DNA of 21,605 nucleotides from Nanobdellota archaeon. GTDB lineage: Archaea > Nanoarchaeota > Nanoarchaeia > Parvarchaeales > Parvarchaeaceae. The translations under genes were made by a program, and so were the position numbers. The DNA lies in NCBI GenBank assembly GCA_021834945.1, contig JAKBRA010000010.1:1-21605 (forward strand), read 5' to 3'. Position 1 is the stretch's first letter, and the number at the start of each line of letters is the position of its first letter. The notes beneath the pieces were generated by a model. It was not told where the DNA came from. It did not search any database and was given only the letters and a program-made list of their open reading frames with translations. Positions 20,031 through 21,605 of this stretch are shown here, piece after piece.

Positions 20031-21605
20031 GCTGTCGGTGCCCCCGAGAATCCCGAATTCCCCTTGTTTTCCATATAACCTCCGCCTACAGCAGGGAATA
20101 TGCTTGAAAAACCGCCGTACGAAAACATATCTTGTTTCAACCCAAGATTTGAATAAGCTGAATAGTCTCCCACTATGGAGGAATACGGCTGACCAAGATA
20201 TGCGGGCAGCGATACGTATGGCAGGTTACCGTACAGTGGCGCGCCCATGTACTGAAGCGATTGTATGGTTCCTCCCTCTAACCCGCCGAGGCCGCCAAAA
20301 ACCTCCATTATGGCCGGAACGTCAAGCCCTTTTTCCATCATTGCGTCATAAACTTCTTTTATCGGTGCATTTCCCTGACCAAGTGGAAGGTGGCTGTCTT
20401 TATTACCCATATTATCATTTAAGTGATACCTTTTTAAATAATCTCCTGCAGACTTGGCCATCTCTACTATGTCTTTGTCTGAATAAGGCTGTCCTGTTTT
20501 TGGATTTATGTACGATTTAAAGATATTTATGTGTCCTATATCGAGATTTATGCCTATAAGATTACTGCTTATGCGTTCTGCTTCTCTAAGAGACAAATGC
20601 TGTTTTTCCTGAAGCTCTTTTGCAAATTGCTCTCTTGCTATTCTTACTGCCTCCGCAGTGTCCTTTGGATTGCTCAATGACATCTCTGGCGACATTGGAT
20701 TTTCAACCAGTATCATCGGCTTTGACTCTGTGTTGTTGTATGAAAACATTGCAGCTTTTACTATCCCCTGTGCTGCTAGCTCTGGTGCTTTTTTGTCATA
20801 GGGTATAAACTGGTTTGGTAGGTTTTTTTCCGCTATTTCAAGCTCTGCATATTTTTGATTGAGGGTGTTAGACATTTCCTTTACATTTTCAATCTCTCTT
20901 TCAACCTTCTGAAATTCTTTTTGGTATTTGTTAGAGTCATCGGCACTTATTTTTGGATCGCTTAGTTTTGTCTTTAAAGATCCCATTCTAGTACTAAGAT
21001 CTGTCTGCTGGTATTCAAGATTCCTTAAACTTATGTTAAGACTTGCTCTTTCCTGGTTGAGCTGCTGCGATCTATTCCTTTTATAAAATGCAAGCGACCC
21101 TTCAGGGGTTAGTATTATTTTGTCGTCGTCAGAAACGAATCCCAACTTTTTACTATCTTTGTTTTCAAACACTTCTTGATAGAAACTGTCTCCGTATATG
21201 TCCTTAAACTTTTGCATTGCCAGTCTTTTTCTTTCTTCTGGATTACTTACGCTATTTTTGTCAATACCCAAGTCAATTTCCTGCTGGGTAACTTGAATTA
21301 CCTTAGCTTCATTCTGATCATAAAACGAATAAATTAGGTTTTTATCTGGATCCGAAAATTGGTCTGAAGAGGCGTGGAAGATGACTGGCATATTCTCCCT
21401 CCCAGTCTTTTTGCTTATGTCATCGGCAAACTCCAAAGCAGTGCCTATCTCTCTTTCAACGAAGTGCTCATATACCTCCTCTTTCTTTCCCGTCTGTGGA
21501 TTTATTCCAGAAAAATTTATCGCCCAGGGTCCATGAACGCTCAAATCAACGTCATTTGTCTTCGCAAGATTTGCTATCGCTTCTCTTTCCGTCTTTCCTA
21601 TCGTG
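20027..21605 (-). CDS. Endonuclease IV / xylose isomerase-like TIM barrel protein, 5' end outside
   Basis: The frame stays open to the window edge (reading TIGKTEREAIANLAKT before DVDLSVHGPWAINF), so the start lies outside; a TTG at 21542-21544 is not the start. The metal-site motifs of the AP-endonuclease/sugar isomerase barrel are present in order: SVHGP, VENP, NLDIGHINIF, RYHLNDN, DSHLPLGQGN and IMEVFGG. Between the early strands and the rest (about 20816-21076) lies a long coiled-coil insertion rich in Glu, Gln, Lys and Leu. The last 70 residues (20030-20242) are low complexity, rich in Gly, Tyr, Ser and Pro. Whether it repairs DNA or acts on a sugar is open. It is coupled by ATGA overlap to the nucleotidyltransferase gene. 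Confidence 0.85.
   Translation of the reverse strand, partial: TIGKTEREAIANLAKTNDVDLSVHGPWAINFSGINPQTGKKEEVYEHFVEREIGTALEFADDISKKTGRENMPVIFHASSDQFSDPDKNLIYSFYDQNEAKVIQVTQQEIDLGIDKNSVSNPEERKRLAMQKFKDIYGDSFYQEVFENKDSKKLGFVSDDDKIILTPEGSLAFYKRNRSQQLNQERASLNISLRNLEYQQTDLSTRMGSLKTKLSDPKISADDSNKYQKEFQKVEREIENVKEMSNTLNQKYAELEIAEKNLPNQFIPYDKKAPELAAQGIVKAAMFSYNNTESKPMILVENPMSPEMSLSNPKDTAEAVRIAREQFAKELQEKQHLSLREAERISSNLIGINLDIGHINIFKSYINPKTGQPYSDKDIVEMAKSAGDYLKRYHLNDNMGNKDSHLPLGQGNAPIKEVYDAMMEKGLDVPAIMEVFGGLGGLEGGTIQSLQYMGAPLYGNLPYVSLPAYLGQPYSSIVGDYSAYSNLGLKQDMFSYGGFSSIFPAVGGGYMENKGNSGFSGAPTA

Noticed and set aside
21542..21544. TTG as start of the TIM-barrel protein
   Set aside because: The frame continues upstream to the window end with good coding sequence, so the true start is outside the window.
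1..21605. CRISPR array or rRNA genes
   Set aside because: No regularly spaced direct repeats and no rRNA-like stretch were found on either strand; the only longer repeats are the IS605-type hairpins and the tnpB element ends.

Overview
The window is archaeal, most likely from a small-genome, acidophile/DPANN-type lineage such as Micrarchaeota or Parvarchaeota (the lineage is inference). Evidence includes FtsZ, the archaeal-only GatDE amidotransferase, a METTL5-type methyltransferase, DUF211, class III signal-peptide (pilin-like) proteins, a CCA-less tRNA-Ser, and TATA boxes about 25-28 nt upstream of start codons (leaderless mRNAs). Genes are tightly packed, with many ATGA-type overlaps.

Layout. 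1-470: decayed IS605-type tnpB relics carrying two copies of the same right-end hairpin. 498-2444: an ABM-domain protein, convergent with an operon of an unknown helical protein, a Nudix hydrolase and a chlorite-dismutase-like haem protein. 2494-3968: a PadR regulator and FtsZ, converging on two terminator hairpins. 4253-8394: the gatD-gatE-METTL5-pilin-like chain, linked by overlaps. 8448-11176: a small pilin-like protein, an HPP membrane protein and a bacterial-type ThrRS. 11364-12025: a DsrE-like protein and a small partner. 12112-12195: tRNA-Ser(GGA).

12558-15947 is a five-gene set on the minus strand: an unknown protein, a KaiC-like ATPase with a broken Walker A, a fusion of a degenerate KaiC-like domain to a CvnD/MglA-type small GTPase, a Roadblock/LC7 protein and a low-molecular-weight phosphatase-fold protein. 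It looks like a GTPase-switch signalling module in which KaiC-fold subunits replace the kinase or scaffold parts of known conservon-type systems. Two secreted or pilin-like genes lie next to it (15987-17034).

17163-18452 holds an intact-looking tnpB bounded by perfect 17-bp terminal inverted repeats and a 5-bp direct repeat (ATGTA). This is the signature of cut-and-paste DDE transposition, not of IS200/IS605 or IS607. The insertion sits exactly on the start codon of the downstream DUF211 gene; the target duplication restores that start codon and also completes the tnpB stop codon. The usual right-end hairpin of the tnpB guide RNA is missing.

18448-21605: DUF211 overlapping a VIT/CCC1-like transporter, converging on an MNT-HEPN-type nucleotidyltransferase that overlaps an endonuclease IV/xylose-isomerase-fold protein. 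That last protein has an inserted coiled coil and runs off the window end.
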